Below, in pieces: positions 51,183-61,555 of a DNA stretch of 64,000 bases. The stretch spans positions 1-64,000 of the forward strand of contig JAHCKS010000020.1 of assembly GCA_026125665.1 (NCBI GenBank), in the 5' to 3' direction. How positions within the stretch are numbered: the first letter of the stretch is position 1; the number at the start of each line of letters is the position of its first letter. This stretch comes from Rubrivivax sp. (lineage in GTDB: Bacteria; Pseudomonadota; Gammaproteobacteria; Burkholderiales; Burkholderiaceae_C). A program made the position numbers and the translations under genes. The notes under the pieces are model-generated. The model saw only the letters and a list, made by a program, of their open reading frames with translations, had not been told where the DNA came from and searched no databases.

Positions 51183-52892
51183 TCAGGCGAGCCACCGCCA
51201 GCGCCCGTCGTCGTCGCGCGACGCGCGGCCGTCGCCTTCCAGCTTGATCAGATGCGCCAGCAACGAGCGCTCGGCCATGCCGTGCAGCGCGCTCGGCACG
51301 TCGTCGTAGACGGCCGGCACGAGCGTGCGCGCCGCCGCCGGCGCCGCCTGCCGCTGCAGCGCCGCCACCACCTTGGCCTCGCGCCGCAGGCGGTGCGCGA
51401 TCAGCGCGCGCAGCACGCCGTGCGGGTCGGCAACGAGGAAGCCGTGCCCCGGCGCCAGCCACTCGAGGTCCTCGCCGAGCAGCGCCTCCAGCGCGTGCAG
51501 GTAGGCGGCCATGTCGCCGTCCGGCGGGTTGATGACGACGGTGGAACCCTGCATCACGTGGTCGCCGGTGAAGAGCGTCTTCTCCTCCTCGAGCAGGTAA
51601 CACAGGTGGTTGGACGCGTGGCCCGGCGTGTGGATGGCACGCAGCGTCACGCCCGGCGCCAGCACGAGCCGCTCGCCACCGCCCAGTTCCTGCGTCGGCG
51701 CGAAGCTCTCGTCCTGCCATTCGGGGAACGCGGCGCGGCGGCCGAGCACCGGCGCGCCGCTGGCGACGGCCAGTGGCGCCGCGGCCGGCGAGTGGTCGCG
51801 GTGCGTGTGCGTGACGAGGATGCGCTCGAGCCGCGCGGCCGCACCCTGCTCGCGCACCACTTCCACCAGGCGACGCACGTGCGCGTCGATCGCCGGCCCG
51901 GGGTCGATGCAGGTCCAGGTGTCGCCGGCACCGACAAGGTAGCTGTTGGTGCCGGGGCCCGTCATCGGCCCCGGGTTCGGCGCCGTCACGCGGATGACGT
52001 GCGGCGACAGGCGCACGGCGCGCCCGGCGACGATGTCGGCATGCACGTCGGCGCGGCCTTCGGGGTCGAGGCGGCCGATCTCGGCGTAGGGCAGCTCGTC
52101 GGGCAGCACGATGCGCAGCCCACCCTTCGCGGCGAAGGCACGGCGCGGCATCGTCAGCGGCACCTGCGCGCGGGCGCGTGCCTCGGCGAGGGCACCCTCG
52201 GCATCCCGGTGCCGCGCCAGCTCCTGCAGCGTGCGCCGCGTCACCGGCAGCAGCTTCAGCTCGCGTGCGGGGTCGAGCGCCGCGGCGGGCGCCAGCCACA
52301 TCAGCTCCAGCGCCTCGCCGAGGTCGGCGACCGCCCGCTGCCCCGCCGGCGCACGCGTGGCGAAGAAGCGCGTGTCGAAGCGCTTGGGCACCCCGGGCGG
52401 CGTGAGCCAGTGGCTGTAGTAGACGAGGCCCGTGAGGTCGAGCTTCAGGCGGTGAGCGGCGCAGAACTCGGCGATCGACACCTCGCCGTCGTTCAACCGC
52501 GCGCGCCAGGGGAACAACGCTTCGTGGTCGTGCGGCCCGTCGCCCGCCGGCAGGGCGAGCAGCAGCCCCACCTCCTCGAACGCCTCGCGCGCGGCGGCCA
52601 CGAGGTAGTCGAGCCCGCCTTCGGCGAGCCCGAGGCGCGCCGTCACTTCCGCGTCGCTCGGGCCGACGCAGAAGGCGTGCGCCTCGCGGTCGCGCGCGTC
52701 GAGCACGCCGCCCGGGAAGACGGCGGCGCCGCTGCGCAGGTCGCCTTCACGCTCCGCGCGGCGCAGCATCAGCACCTCGAGCGGGCCGCGGCCACTCTCA
52801 CCGTCGCGCAGGAAGAGCACCGACGCGGCCGCCCGCGCGTCGGGCGGCGGCCGGTAGCCCGCGGCAGGCAGCGGCGCCGACGCTGCACTCAC
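51183..52892 (-). CDS. NUDIX hydrolase fused to metallo-beta-lactamase-fold hydrolase
   Basis: A 569-residue fusion. Residues about 15-255 are a NUDIX domain with a degenerate-looking Nudix helix region ([20 protein letters not shown], then [28 protein letters not shown] matches the REx2EExG core). From about residue 290 it is a metallo-beta-lactamase domain ([20 protein letters not shown], metal motif [60 protein letters not shown]), with a C-terminal winged-helix-like end, similar to human LACTB2. Substrates could be nucleotide-linked acyl compounds, but this is open. The GTG start overlaps the CoA-transferase stop (GTGA). Confidence 0.9.
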   Translation of the reverse strand: MSAASAPLPAAGYRPPPDARAAASVLFLRDGESGRGPLEVLMLRRAEREGDLRSGAAVFPGGVLDARDREAHAFCVGPSDAEVTARLGLAEGGLDYLVAAAREAFEEVGLLLALPAGDGPHDHEALFPWRARLNDGEVSIAEFCAAHRLKLDLTGLVYYSHWLTPPGVPKRFDTRFFATRAPAGQRAVADLGEALELMWLAPAAALDPARELKLLPVTRRTLQELARHRDAEGALAEARARAQVPLTMPRRAFAAKGGLRIVLPDELPYAEIGRLDPEGRADVHADIVAGRAVRLSPHVIRVTAPNPGPMTGPGTNSYLVGAGDTWTCIDPGPAIDAHVRRLVEVVREQGAAARLERILVTHTHRDHSPAAAPLAVASGAPVLGRRAAFPEWQDESFAPTQELGGGERLVLAPGVTLRAIHTPGHASNHLCYLLEEEKTLFTGDHVMQGSTVVINPPDGDMAAYLHALEALLGEDLEWLAPGHGFLVADPHGVLRALIAHRLRREAKVVAALQRQAAPAAARTLVPAVYDDVPSALHGMAERSLLAHLIKLEGDGRASRDDDGRWRWLA

Positions 52893-54049
52893 CGCACCAC
52901 CCCCTGCGCCCGCAGCGCCGCGATGGCCGCCGCGTCGTAGCCCGCCTCGCCGAGCACCTCGTCGCTGTGCTCGCCGACGGCCGGCGCGGCGCGAGGCACG
53001 GCCGCCGGCGTGCGGTCGAAGCGCGGCGCCGGGCCCGGTTGCACGACGCCGCCGACCTCGACGAACGCCGCGCGCTCGCGCGCATGCCGGTGCGCCGGTG
53101 CCTCGTCGAAGCTCAGCACCGGCGCGAAGCAGGCGTCGGTGCCTTCGAGGCGCGCGCTCCACTCGTCGCGCGTCTTCGTGCGCACGATGCCGGCGATGGC
53201 CGCGCGCATCTCGGGCCACAGGCGCCGGTCGTACTGGCGCTGCACGAAGCGCTCCGGCAGGCCGATGGCCGCGGCGAGCGTGGCGAAGAACTTCGGCTCC
53301 AGCGGCGCCAGGCTGACGAAGCGGCCGTCGGCCGTCTCGTAGGTGTCGTAGAACGGCGCGCCGCCGTCCAGCAGGTTGGCGCCGCGTTCACCCACCTGCC
53401 AGGTGCCGGCCGCCTTCAGGCCGTAGAAGATCGACGCCAGCGAAGCGGCGCCGTCGACCATCGCCGCGTCGACGACCTGCCCGCGCCCCGAGCGCTGCCG
53501 CTCGAACAGCGCCGCGAGCACGCCGAAGGCGAGGTACAGCGCGCCGCCGCCGTAGTCGCCGACGAGGTTGAGCGGCGGCACCGGCCGAGCGCCGTCGCCG
53601 CCGGGCCCGATGGCGTCGAGCACGCCGGTGAGCGCGATGTAGTTGAGGTCGTGCCCGGCCGCCGCCGCCAGCGGCCCGTGCTGCCCGAAGCCGGTCATGC
53701 GGCCGTAGACGAGCCGCGGGTTGCGTGCGTGGCAGTCGGCCGGGCCGAGCCCCATCTTCTCCGTCACGCCGGGCCGGAAGCCCTCGACCAGCACGTCGGC
53801 GCCCTCGACCAGCTTCAGCACCGCGTCGCGCCCCGCCGGCCGGCGCGTGTCGATCGCCACCGAGCGGCGGCCGCGGCCGTTGACCTCGAAGCGCCGGTCG
53901 ATCGGCAGGCCGAGCCCGCTCGGCTCGAGGCGGTCGACGCGCACGACGTCGGCGCCGAGGTCGGCCAGCAGCATGCAGCACATCGGCCCCGGCCCGATGC
54001 TGGCGAGCTCGATCACACGCAGGCCTTGCAGGGGTCCGGAACGCTTCAT
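52889..54049 (-). CDS. CaiB/BaiF family III CoA-transferase (racemase-like)
   Basis: A 386-residue protein of the family III CoA-transferases, near alpha-methylacyl-CoA racemase: [79 protein letters not shown] and [20 protein letters not shown]. The GHD aspartate, the general base of racemase-type members, is visible. It likely acts on branched acyl-CoA esters. It is co-translated with the NUDIX-MBL hydrolase. The 179 bp to the divergent MFS gene contain no other gene. Confidence 0.92.
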   Translation of the reverse strand: MKRSGPLQGLRVIELASIGPGPMCCMLLADLGADVVRVDRLEPSGLGLPIDRRFEVNGRGRRSVAIDTRRPAGRDAVLKLVEGADVLVEGFRPGVTEKMGLGPADCHARNPRLVYGRMTGFGQHGPLAAAAGHDLNYIALTGVLDAIGPGGDGARPVPPLNLVGDYGGGALYLAFGVLAALFERQRSGRGQVVDAAMVDGAASLASIFYGLKAAGTWQVGERGANLLDGGAPFYDTYETADGRFVSLAPLEPKFFATLAAAIGLPERFVQRQYDRRLWPEMRAAIAGIVRTKTRDEWSARLEGTDACFAPVLSFDEAPAHRHARERAAFVEVGGVVQPGPAPRFDRTPAAVPRAAPAVGEHSDEVLGEAGYDAAAIAALRAQGVVR

Positions 54050-54228
54050 GGGTGCGAGTGTGCAGCATCGCCGCCGGCGCGCCGGCGCCCCCGGTCCGCC
54101 TATGATGAGTCTGGTCCACGCGCGCGCCGTCCTTCCCCCGTGTCGTTCCCCGTCCCGATCGAGCCAGGCATCGAGGCGCCGGCGGTCCGCCGTCGCATCC
54201 CGCCGGATGGCGCGCGGGGCGGCGCGAC

Positions 54229-55431
54229 GTGAGCGCCGACGCGTCGCTGCGGAGGCCGCTGCGTCTGGCGAGCATCGCCGCGTTCGCGTCGATCGCGTCG
54301 ATGCGCGCCTGCGACCCGATGCTGCTGGCGCTCGCCGCCGAATTCGGGCGCGGCCTCGGTGACGTGTCGCGCGTCGTCTCCGTGTTCGCCATCGCCTACG
54401 GCGCGTTGCAGCTCTTCTACGGCCCGCTCGGCGACCGCGTCGGCAAGCTGCGGGTCGTGGCCTTCGCCTGCACCGGCTGCGCCGCCGCCGCCGCGCTGGC
54501 GGCGTTCGCGCCCAGCCTCGAGATGCTGGTGGCGGCACGCGCGCTGATGGGCGCCACCGCCGCCGGCATCGTGCCGATGACGATCGCCTGGATCGGCGAC
54601 AGCGTGCCGTACGAGCAGCGCCAGGAGACGCTCGCGCGGCTGCTCGGCGCCACCGTGGGCGGCATGGTCGTCGGCCTGTGGTTCGGCGGCTGGATCACCG
54701 AGGTGCTGGGCTGGCGCCACGTCTTCGGCCTGCTGGCCCTCGTCTTCGCGGCGGCCGCCGTGCCGCTGTGGCGCCGCCCGCTGGCCGACCGCGCCGGCCC
54801 GGGCGACGTCGCACCTTCGGGCCTGAGGCACCTGCTGCGGCTGCCGGCGCAACCACGCGTGCGCTGGGTGCTGTCGGTCGTGGCCATCGAGGGGGCGCTG
54901 ATGTTCGGCATGCTCGCCTTCGTGCCGGCCTTCCTCGGCCAGCGCCACGGCCTCGGCACGGGTGCGGCGGGCGCGGTGCTGGCGCTGTTCGGCGTGGGCG
55001 GCCTGCTCTACAGCCGCGTTGCGCGGCGCTTGCTGCGCGCGCTGGGCGAGCGCGGCATGGCCGCCGGGGGCGGCGCCCTGGTCGGCATCGCGCTGGTCGT
55101 GCTGGCGTGGGCGCCGCACTGGGCCGCCGCGCTGCCGGCGTGCCTGTTCGCCGGCGCCGGCTTCTACATGCTGCACAACACGCTGCAGACCCAGGCCACG
55201 CAGATGGCGCCGGCGCAGCGCGGCAGCGCCGTCGCGCTCTTCGCCTGCCTGCTCTTCCTCGGCCAGTCGGCCGGCGTGGCCGTGGTGTCGATCGCCGTCG
55301 ACGGCGGCGCGGCGGCCTGGGCCTTCACGGCCTGTGCCGTCGGGCTGGCGCTGCTGGGCGGGGTGGTCAGCCGCGGCGTCGGCCGCGGTGCCGACGAACG
55401 CACCGCATCGGGCACCGCTCCTCCACAATAG
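54229..55431 (+). CDS. MFS transporter
   Basis: A 400-residue major facilitator with 12 predicted membrane segments. Typical MFS motifs are the loop 2-3 [20 protein letters not shown] and, later, [20 protein letters not shown]. The start is a GTG. The substrate is unknown; the size and motifs fit drug/sugar-type efflux exporters. The large kinase gene follows 31 bp after its stop, so the two may be one unit. Confidence 0.9.
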   Translation: MSADASLRRPLRLASIAAFASIASMRACDPMLLALAAEFGRGLGDVSRVVSVFAIAYGALQLFYGPLGDRVGKLRVVAFACTGCAAAAALAAFAPSLEMLVAARALMGATAAGIVPMTIAWIGDSVPYEQRQETLARLLGATVGGMVVGLWFGGWITEVLGWRHVFGLLALVFAAAAVPLWRRPLADRAGPGDVAPSGLRHLLRLPAQPRVRWVLSVVAIEGALMFGMLAFVPAFLGQRHGLGTGAAGAVLALFGVGGLLYSRVARRLLRALGERGMAAGGGALVGIALVVLAWAPHWAAALPACLFAGAGFYMLHNTLQTQATQMAPAQRGSAVALFACLLFLGQSAGVAVVSIAVDGGAAAWAFTACAVGLALLGGVVSRGVGRGADERTASGTAPPQ

Positions 55432-55462
55432 GTGCGTCCCCACTACCACTCGCGCCCGAGCG

Positions 55463-58405
55463 ATGCTTTCGCCAGCGAGTCCGGGCCGCACGGCCGGGGC
55501 GGACTTCCAGCCGATGGGCGCGCGTGGTCGGCGTGCGCTCGGGGCGATGCTCTACACGCTGGTCGGCGTGCTGCCGGTGGTGCTGGCGGCCAACTGGGTG
55601 GGCCCGGGCACGGGCGAGGATTCCCTGCTCGTCGCCGCGCTGCTGCTCGTGGCGGTGCTGCTGACCTGGCTCTTCCGCCGCGGCCACGACCGTGCCGCGC
55701 TCACCGGGCTGGTGGCGGCGCTGGTGGTGTGCGCGGCCCTGTTCGGCATCGCGCACGGCTCGATGCGCAGCACCGGCCTGCTGGCGCTGGTGGCGGCCAT
55801 CGTCGTCGGCGGGCTCTTCCTCGGCCGCATGGCCCTGGTGCTCACGGTGGCCGCGGGCGCGGTGATCGTCGGCGGGCTCGTCGTGGCCGAGAACCTCGGA
55901 TGGCTGCGCGCGCCGAACCATGCCGTGGGCGTGGCCAACTGGGTGATCTACGTCGCCGTGCTGGCCGGCATCGCGCTGAACATCGCCTTCGCCCGCGGGC
56001 TCGCGGTGGACGCCACGCAGCGCGCACGCGATGGCGAGGCGTGGCTCGCCGCCGTGCTGCGCGGCGCCCCCGGGGCGCTGATCATCTCGTCGCTGGACGA
56101 GGGCCGCGTCGTCGAGGTCAACGCCGCCTACGAACGCATCTTCGGCCTGAGCCGCGAGCGCGCGGCGGGGCGCACCGTCACCGAGCTCGGGCTGTGGGCC
56201 GAACCGGCCGACCGCGACGCCTTCGTCGCCCGCCTGCTCGAGGCCGGGCGCATCGAGAGCGAACCCGTGCGCCTGCGCCGCGCCGACGGCGAGGTCTTCG
56301 ACGCGCTGCTGTCGGGCGAGTTGCTGGACTTCGGCCACGAGCGGTGCATCGTCGCCAGCGTCGCCGACGTCAGCGCCGAGCTCGGTGCGCGCCGCGCGCT
56401 GCAGGCGAGCGAAGCCCGCTTCCGCCGCCTGTTCGAGGCGAGCCCCGTCGCCACCACCCTGTTCACCCCCGACGAAGGCCGCCTGGTCGACTGCAACGCC
56501 GCCTACGTGCGGCTGCTCGGGCGCGAACGCGACGCGCTCATCGGCCGCCGCGGGCGCGACATCGGCCTGTGGAAGGACTTCACCCAGCGCGAGCGGGCGT
56601 GGGAGGTGCTGCAGCGCGACGGCATGGCCGTCGATCAGCCCGCCGACCTCGTGCACGCCGACGGCCGCATCCTGCACTGCCGCTTCAGCTGGACCTTCAT
56701 CGACGTCGACGGCCGCAACCTCGTGCTGGCCCAGGTCACCGACGACACCGACCGCCAGAACGCCGAGGCGGCGCTGCGGGCCAGCGAGCTGCGCTTCCAG
56801 ACGCTGTTCAGCTCCAACCCCGCGGCGCTGGTCGTGCAGGAGCGCAGCAGCCGCCAGCTGCTGCTGGTGAACGCGGCGGCCGAGCGCATCTTCCGCGTCG
56901 CCGCCAGGGAGGTCGTCGGCGTCGAGTCGGGCCAGCGCTTCTGGGGCGACACGGCGCAGTGGGCGGCGTTCTGGGAGGAGGTGGACCGCGAGGGCCGCGG
57001 CGGGCCGGCGCACGTGCAGATGCGCCGCTACGACGGCGAGGTGTTCGACGCACTGATCTCGGCCGAGCTGACGCCACAGGCCGGCGTGACGCAGGCGCTG
57101 ATCGCCATCGTCGACATCAGCGAAGAGATGCGTGTGCGCGCCGAGCAGCGGGCGAGCGAGGAGCGTCTTGCCCGCGCGGAGGCGCAGCTGCTCGAGGTCG
57201 CCAAGGGCGTGGCGGCGGAGACGGGCGAGGCGTTCTTCCGCAAGCTCGTCGAGCAGCTGGCACTGGCCACCGGCGCCGACCGCGTGCTCGTCGGCGAGGT
57301 CGTCGACGGCGGCACGCGGGTGCGCACGGTGGCCCGGCTGGTCGACGGCGCGCAGGCTCCCGGCTGCGTGTACGACGTGCCGGGCTCGCCGTGCGAGGTG
57401 GTGCTGCAGCAGGGCCGGCTGCGGCACTGGGCGAGCGGCGTGGCCGAGCAGTTCCCGCGCGACCCGCCGCTGGCCCAGGCCGGCATGCAGGGCTACATCG
57501 GCGCACCGCTGATCGGCGTGGACGGTCGGCCGGCCGGCATCATGAACGTGCTGTCGTCGCGGCCGCTGCAGGACCTGCCGCGGCTGGAGGCGGTGTTCCG
57601 CATCTTCAGCGCGCGCGCCGAGGCCGAGCTCGTGCGGTTGCAGCGCGAGCGCGAGATCGCCGCGCTGAACGCCCACCTCGAGCAGCGTGTGCGCGAGCGC
57701 ACGGCGCAGCTCGAGGCCACCAACGACGAGCTCGAGGCGTTCGCGTACTCCGCCTCGCACGACCTGCGCGCGCCGCTGAACGGCATCCAGGGCTTCACGT
57801 CGCTGTTGCTGCTGAAGCACGCGGAGCACCTGCCAGCCGAGGCCCGCGGCTACCTCGAGCACGTGCGCAACAGCACGCAGCGCATGGCGCGCCTGATCGA
57901 GGACCTGCTGGCGCTCTCGCGCGTGAGCCGCGGCGAGCTGGTGCCCAAGCCCGTGGACCTGACGATGCTGGCGCACGGCGTGGCGGCCGAGCTGGCGCGC
58001 ACGGATCCGCAGCGCAGGGTGAACTGGCAGATCGCCGACGGGCTGCGCGCGTGGGCCGACCCGGGGCTGGTGCACATCGCGCTGGTGAACCTGCTCGGCA
58101 ACGCGTGGAAGTACACGCGCAAGGTGCCCGACGCCACGATCTGCCTCGAGCAGGGCGCGCGCGACGGCGACCTGGTCGAGTTCCGCGTGCGCGACAACGG
58201 CGCCGGCTTCGACATGGCGCAGGCCGAGCAGCTGTTCCAGCCGTTCCGCCGGCTGCACTCGCAAAGCGAGTTCGAGGGCACCGGCGTGGGCCTGGCCACC
58301 GTGCGCCGTGTCGTCGAGCGGCACGGCGGGCGCGTGCGCGGCGAAGGGCAGGTGGGGGTCGGCGCGACGATCTGCTTCAGCCTGCCGGCCGCCGCCGCGC
58401 ACTGA
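55463..58405 (+). CDS. Membrane PAS-GAF sensor histidine kinase
   Basis: A 980-residue kinase. The N-terminal 190 residues have about six membrane helices (MLYTLVGVLPVVLAANWVGP to VIYVAVLAGIALNIAFARGL). Three PAS domains follow (about 200-315, 320-440, 445-560; GALIISSLDEGRVVEVNAAY, TTLFTPDEGRLVDCNAAYVR, AALVVQERSSRQLLLVNAAA), then a GAF domain (ETGEAFFRKLVEQLALATGA, MQGYIGAPLIGVDGRPAGIM). A coiled coil leads to HisKA (EAFAYSASHDLRAPLNGIQG) and HATPase_c (LVNLLGNAWKYTRKVPDATI, VRDNGAGFDMAQAEQLFQPF, EGTGVGLATVRRVVERHGG). The H-box is of the phytochrome-like/ArcB-like SHDLR type. No response regulator is adjacent. Confidence 0.93.
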   Translation: MLSPASPGRTAGADFQPMGARGRRALGAMLYTLVGVLPVVLAANWVGPGTGEDSLLVAALLLVAVLLTWLFRRGHDRAALTGLVAALVVCAALFGIAHGSMRSTGLLALVAAIVVGGLFLGRMALVLTVAAGAVIVGGLVVAENLGWLRAPNHAVGVANWVIYVAVLAGIALNIAFARGLAVDATQRARDGEAWLAAVLRGAPGALIISSLDEGRVVEVNAAYERIFGLSRERAAGRTVTELGLWAEPADRDAFVARLLEAGRIESEPVRLRRADGEVFDALLSGELLDFGHERCIVASVADVSAELGARRALQASEARFRRLFEASPVATTLFTPDEGRLVDCNAAYVRLLGRERDALIGRRGRDIGLWKDFTQRERAWEVLQRDGMAVDQPADLVHADGRILHCRFSWTFIDVDGRNLVLAQVTDDTDRQNAEAALRASELRFQTLFSSNPAALVVQERSSRQLLLVNAAAERIFRVAAREVVGVESGQRFWGDTAQWAAFWEEVDREGRGGPAHVQMRRYDGEVFDALISAELTPQAGVTQALIAIVDISEEMRVRAEQRASEERLARAEAQLLEVAKGVAAETGEAFFRKLVEQLALATGADRVLVGEVVDGGTRVRTVARLVDGAQAPGCVYDVPGSPCEVVLQQGRLRHWASGVAEQFPRDPPLAQAGMQGYIGAPLIGVDGRPAGIMNVLSSRPLQDLPRLEAVFRIFSARAEAELVRLQREREIAALNAHLEQRVRERTAQLEATNDELEAFAYSASHDLRAPLNGIQGFTSLLLLKHAEHLPAEARGYLEHVRNSTQRMARLIEDLLALSRVSRGELVPKPVDLTMLAHGVAAELARTDPQRRVNWQIADGLRAWADPGLVHIALVNLLGNAWKYTRKVPDATICLEQGARDGDLVEFRVRDNGAGFDMAQAEQLFQPFRRLHSQSEFEGTGVGLATVRRVVERHGGRVRGEGQVGVGATICFSLPAAAAH

Positions 58406-58429
58406 GCGCGCGGGCGGCGCCGGCCGGCT

Positions 58430-59410
58430 TCACTGGCCCGGCTTGAACCCCGACTCGCGGATCGGCGGGCCCCAGCGCTCGTAATCGGCCTTCATGATCC
58501 TGCCCAGGCGCTCGGCGTCGTAGCCGGTGGGCTCCAGGCCCATCGCCAGCAGGCGCTTCTTGACCTCGGGGTCGGCCACGGCGTCCATCGCCGCCTGGCC
58601 GAGCCGCTTGACGACGGCCGGCGGCGTGCCCGCCGGTGCGAAGAGCGCGTACCACGGCGCGGCCACGAGGTCGAAGCCGAGCTCGCGGAAGGTCGGTACG
58701 TCGGCGAACGCCGGGCTGCGCTTCTCGCCGGCCACGGCCAGCAGCCGTGCCTTGCCGCCCTGCACCAGCGACTGGATGTCCGCCACCACCGTGGACAGCG
58801 CCGAGATCTCGCCGCCGCCCAGCGCCTGCATCGCCGCCGCGGTGCCGCGGTACGGCACGTGCGTCAGCGTCAGGCCGGCCGAGCGCGCGAACATCACGCC
58901 GAAGAAGTGCGGCAGGCTGCCCGCCGCCGCCGAACCGTAGAAGCCGTTCTTCTGCGGGTCGGACTTCACCCAGGCCACGTACTCGGCCAGCGTCTTCGCC
59001 GGCACGGTGGTGGCCACGCCGAGCCCGATCTGGAAGTCCGACAGGTGCGCCACCGGCACGAAGTCCTTGAACGGGTCGTAGCGCAGCTGGCCGGCATAGG
59101 AGTGCGGGAAGATCGACATCGTCGCCACCGGCGTCATCAGCAGGGTCGTGCCGTCGGCCGGCGCGGCCTTCACCATCTCGTTGGCGATGCGCCCGCCGGC
59201 GCCGGTCTTGTTCTCGACGATCAACGTCTGCTTCAGCCGCTGGGCCATCGCTTCGCCGACGACGCGCGCCAGCGCGTCGGAGGTGGCGCCGGCCGGGTAG
59301 CCGACGACGATCTTCACGGTGCCTTCCTGCGCGAACGCCGCCGCAGCGTGCAGCGCCACCGCGCCGAGGGCGAGAGCACCGAGCGCGGTGCGCACGATTC
59401 GTCGAATCAT
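58430..59410 (-). CDS. Bug/TctC-type periplasmic substrate-binding protein
   Basis: A 326-residue exported binding protein of the tripartite tricarboxylate receptor family. A signal peptide (IRRIVRTALGALALGAVALH, ending AAFAQ) is followed by the family pattern VKIVVGYPAGATSDALARVV, VENKTGAGGRIANEMVKAAP, FPHSYAGQLRYDPFKDFVPV, THVPYRGTAAAMQALGGGEI and PSFRELGF-like TFRELGFDLVAAPWYALFAP. Such proteins capture carboxylates or other small acids. No TctA/TctB permease genes are near. An operator-like palindrome lies 56 bp upstream of the start, matching one before the neighbouring MarR gene. Confidence 0.94.
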   Translation of the reverse strand: MIRRIVRTALGALALGAVALHAAAAFAQEGTVKIVVGYPAGATSDALARVVGEAMAQRLKQTLIVENKTGAGGRIANEMVKAAPADGTTLLMTPVATMSIFPHSYAGQLRYDPFKDFVPVAHLSDFQIGLGVATTVPAKTLAEYVAWVKSDPQKNGFYGSAAAGSLPHFFGVMFARSAGLTLTHVPYRGTAAAMQALGGGEISALSTVVADIQSLVQGGKARLLAVAGEKRSPAFADVPTFRELGFDLVAAPWYALFAPAGTPPAVVKRLGQAAMDAVADPEVKKRLLAMGLEPTGYDAERLGRIMKADYERWGPPIRESGFKPGQ

Positions 59411-59465
59411 GGCTCTTGTCTCCACGTGAATTGACCAACCCGCCACTGTTGGGCATCGGCGGTCA

Positions 59466-59480
59466 GTTGAACAAATCAAC
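59466..59480. promoter_or_regulatory. MarR-type operator upstream of tctC-like gene
   Basis: GTTGAACAAATCAAC (reverse strand GTTGATTTGTTCAAC) is an inverted repeat GTTGA-N5-TCAAC. It agrees at 12 of 15 positions with the element at 60101-60115 before the marR gene, pointing to one shared repressor. Confidence 0.6.
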
Positions 59481-59541
59481 CATCCTCCGGACAAACCCGC
59501 CCATGCGGGCGCGCCGCGGCGCGCAGCACGTCGAGGGCGCC

Positions 59542-60075
59542 TCAGTCCTCCTCGTCGGCCGGCCGGCGGATGCGGCGCGAGCCGCCCGCGCGCCGGTCGG
59601 CCTTCGCGTCGCGCACGAGCGAGTGGTTCAGCTGCAGGGCTTGGTCGGTCAGGCGGCGCAGCAGGCCGTCGAGCCGGTCCAGCTCGTCGTCGTCGAGCAC
59701 CGCCACCTGCTGCACGTTGATGGCCGCGACCTGCGGGAACACCGTGTCGAAGAGGGTGCGGCCCGCCGGCGTCAGCGCCACCTCGGCGCGCCTGGCGTCG
59801 CCCGGCCGGGCCTGCCGCAGCAGCAGCCCCTTGTCGACCAGCGCGCCGATGGCGCGCGACGTGCGTGCGCGGTCGAGCTGCATCTCCAGCGCCAGCTCCG
59901 ACGGCGACGTGGCGCCGCGCTCGGCCAGCGTGCTGATGAGCCGCCACTCGCGCCGCGTGATGCCGAAGCGGCCTTCGAGCAGGCGCACGATCGGCGCCCC
60001 GCTGGCCGAGTACAGCCGTTGCAGCCGGTAGTTCAGCAGTTCCTTCAGCCGCCCGGGCTGGCGCAGGGTGGGCAT
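59542..60075 (-). CDS. MarR-family regulator
   Basis: A 177-residue regulator starting MPTLRQPGRLKELLNYRLQR; an upstream start at 60114 would overlap the putative operator and was not used. The winged helix is GRFGITRREWRLISTLAERG, ATSPSELALEMQLDRARTSR, AIGALVDKGLLLRQARPGDA and RRAEVALTPAGRTLFDTVFP. The C-terminus is Arg/Asp-rich. It lies between a Bug-type binding protein and a divergent sulfatase, with matching palindromes at both promoters. It probably senses a small acid or ester and controls uptake and hydrolysis genes; this is inference. Confidence 0.92.
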   Translation of the reverse strand: MPTLRQPGRLKELLNYRLQRLYSASGAPIVRLLEGRFGITRREWRLISTLAERGATSPSELALEMQLDRARTSRAIGALVDKGLLLRQARPGDARRAEVALTPAGRTLFDTVFPQVAAINVQQVAVLDDDELDRLDGLLRRLTDQALQLNHSLVRDAKADRRAGGSRRIRRPADEED

Positions 60076-60100
60076 CGGATCCGGGTTAGCCCTGAGGGTG

Positions 60101-60115
60101 GTTGATTTCAGCAAC
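60101..60115. promoter_or_regulatory. MarR-type operator between marR and sulfatase
   Basis: GTTGATTTCAGCAAC lies 26 bp upstream of the marR start and 63 bp upstream of the divergent sulfatase ATG. It resembles the palindrome at 59466-59480 and probably serves autoregulation and sulfatase control. Confidence 0.6.
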
Positions 60116-60177
60116 TCTACGCCGCGCCCCTATGGTTCCGTCGGCGACCTGCGCGCCCGCCGCAGCCCCGCCACACC

Positions 60178-61503
60178 ATGAGCCCACCCAACATCATCTT
60201 CATCGTTGCCGACGACCTCGGCTTCGCCGACCTCGGCTGCTATGGCGGGCGCGCCGCGCCGTTCGGCGCCGTCTCGCCGCACATCGACGCGCTGGCCGCC
60301 GGCGGGCTGCGTTTCAGCGAGGGCTATGCCAACTCGCCCGTGTGCTCGCCGACGCGCTTCGCGCTGATGACGATGCGCTACCAGTACCGGCTGCGCGGCG
60401 CGATGGAAGAGCCCATCAACAGCCGCAGCAAGGGCAGCACGACGCTCGGCCTGCCGCCGGAGATGCCGACGCTGCCTTCGCGCCTGCGCGAAGCCGGCTA
60501 CGCGACGGCGCTGGTGGGCAAGTGGCACCTCGGCTACCCGCCGGCGTTCGGCCCGCTGCGCTCGGGCTACGACGAGTTCTTCGGCATCATGGCCGGCGGG
60601 GTGGACTACTTCACCCACTGCTCGAGCAAGGGCGACCACGACCTCTACATCGGCGAGGAGCCGCACCACGAGGTCGGCTACCTCACCGACGTGTTCTCGA
60701 AGCGGGCGGTGGACTTCGTGCAGCGCATGGCGCCGCAGGCCCGCGGCGGGCGGCCGTTCTTCCTCAGCCTCAACTACACCGCGCCACACTGGCCGTGGGA
60801 GACGCGCAACGACGCGCAGGTCGCGAGCGAGGTTGCCGCGAACCTGTTCCACCTCGACGGCGGCAACGTCGACACCTACCGCCGCATGATCCACCACATG
60901 GACGAAGGCATCGGCTGGCTCGCCGACGCGTTGCGCAAGGAACGCCTGCTCGACGACACGCTGATCGTCTTCACCAGCGACAACGGCGGCGAGCGCTTCA
61001 GCGACAACTGGCCGCTGGTGGGTGGCAAGATGGACCTCACCGAAGGCGGCATCCGCGTGCCGTGGATCGCGCACTGGCCCAGGGGCATCCGCGCCGGCGG
61101 CGTGACGGCGCAGCACTGCCTGACGATGGACTGGTCGGCGACGATGCTGGAGCTGGGTGGCGGCACGCCGCATCCCGACTTCCCGCCCGACGGCGTGTCG
61201 CTGCGCCCGGTGCTCGCCGACCCGGCCGCCACCTTCGCGCGGCCGATGCACTGGCGCATGAAGCACCGCCACCAGCGCGCGCTGCGCGACGGGCGCTGGA
61301 AGTACCTGAAGGTGGACGAGCACGAGTACCTGTTCGACATCGCCGCCGACGCACGCGAGCGGGCGAACCTGGCGGCGCGCCAGCCCGAGCGGCTGCAGCG
61401 CATGCGCCAGGCGTGGCTGGCGTGGGACGCGACGATGCCGCCGATTCCGCAGGACGCCACGGTGAGCCTGGGCTACTCGGCGAAGGACATGCCGCAGCGC
61501 TGA
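60178..61503 (+). CDS. Type I (formylglycine) sulfatase
   Basis: A 441-residue cytosolic-looking arylsulfatase-family enzyme with no signal peptide. The metal-binding start NIIFIVADDLGFADLGCYGG, the C-x-P-x-R motif with C56 (SPVCSPTRF; Cys is matured to formylglycine), and the downstream ALVGKWHLGYPPAFGPLRSG, IVFTSDNGGERFSDNWPLVG and GGKMDLTEGGIRVPWIAHWP are intact. It hydrolyses sulfate esters. A maturase (FGE or anSME) is not seen in the window. It is divergent from marR. The nucleotidyltransferase gene follows after 52 bp. Confidence 0.95.
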   Translation: MSPPNIIFIVADDLGFADLGCYGGRAAPFGAVSPHIDALAAGGLRFSEGYANSPVCSPTRFALMTMRYQYRLRGAMEEPINSRSKGSTTLGLPPEMPTLPSRLREAGYATALVGKWHLGYPPAFGPLRSGYDEFFGIMAGGVDYFTHCSSKGDHDLYIGEEPHHEVGYLTDVFSKRAVDFVQRMAPQARGGRPFFLSLNYTAPHWPWETRNDAQVASEVAANLFHLDGGNVDTYRRMIHHMDEGIGWLADALRKERLLDDTLIVFTSDNGGERFSDNWPLVGGKMDLTEGGIRVPWIAHWPRGIRAGGVTAQHCLTMDWSATMLELGGGTPHPDFPPDGVSLRPVLADPAATFARPMHWRMKHRHQRALRDGRWKYLKVDEHEYLFDIAADARERANLAARQPERLQRMRQAWLAWDATMPPIPQDATVSLGYSAKDMPQR

Positions 61504-61555
61504 GACCGCCGCGGGCACACTGCGGCCCACGCGCTTGGTGTGCACAGCCCGACCG

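Noticed and set aside
55367-58402. A 1011-codon open frame opposite the large PAS/GAF kinase
   Set aside because: It is His/Arg/Ala-rich with no recognisable domain, and the opposite strand encodes a kinase with all motifs intact.
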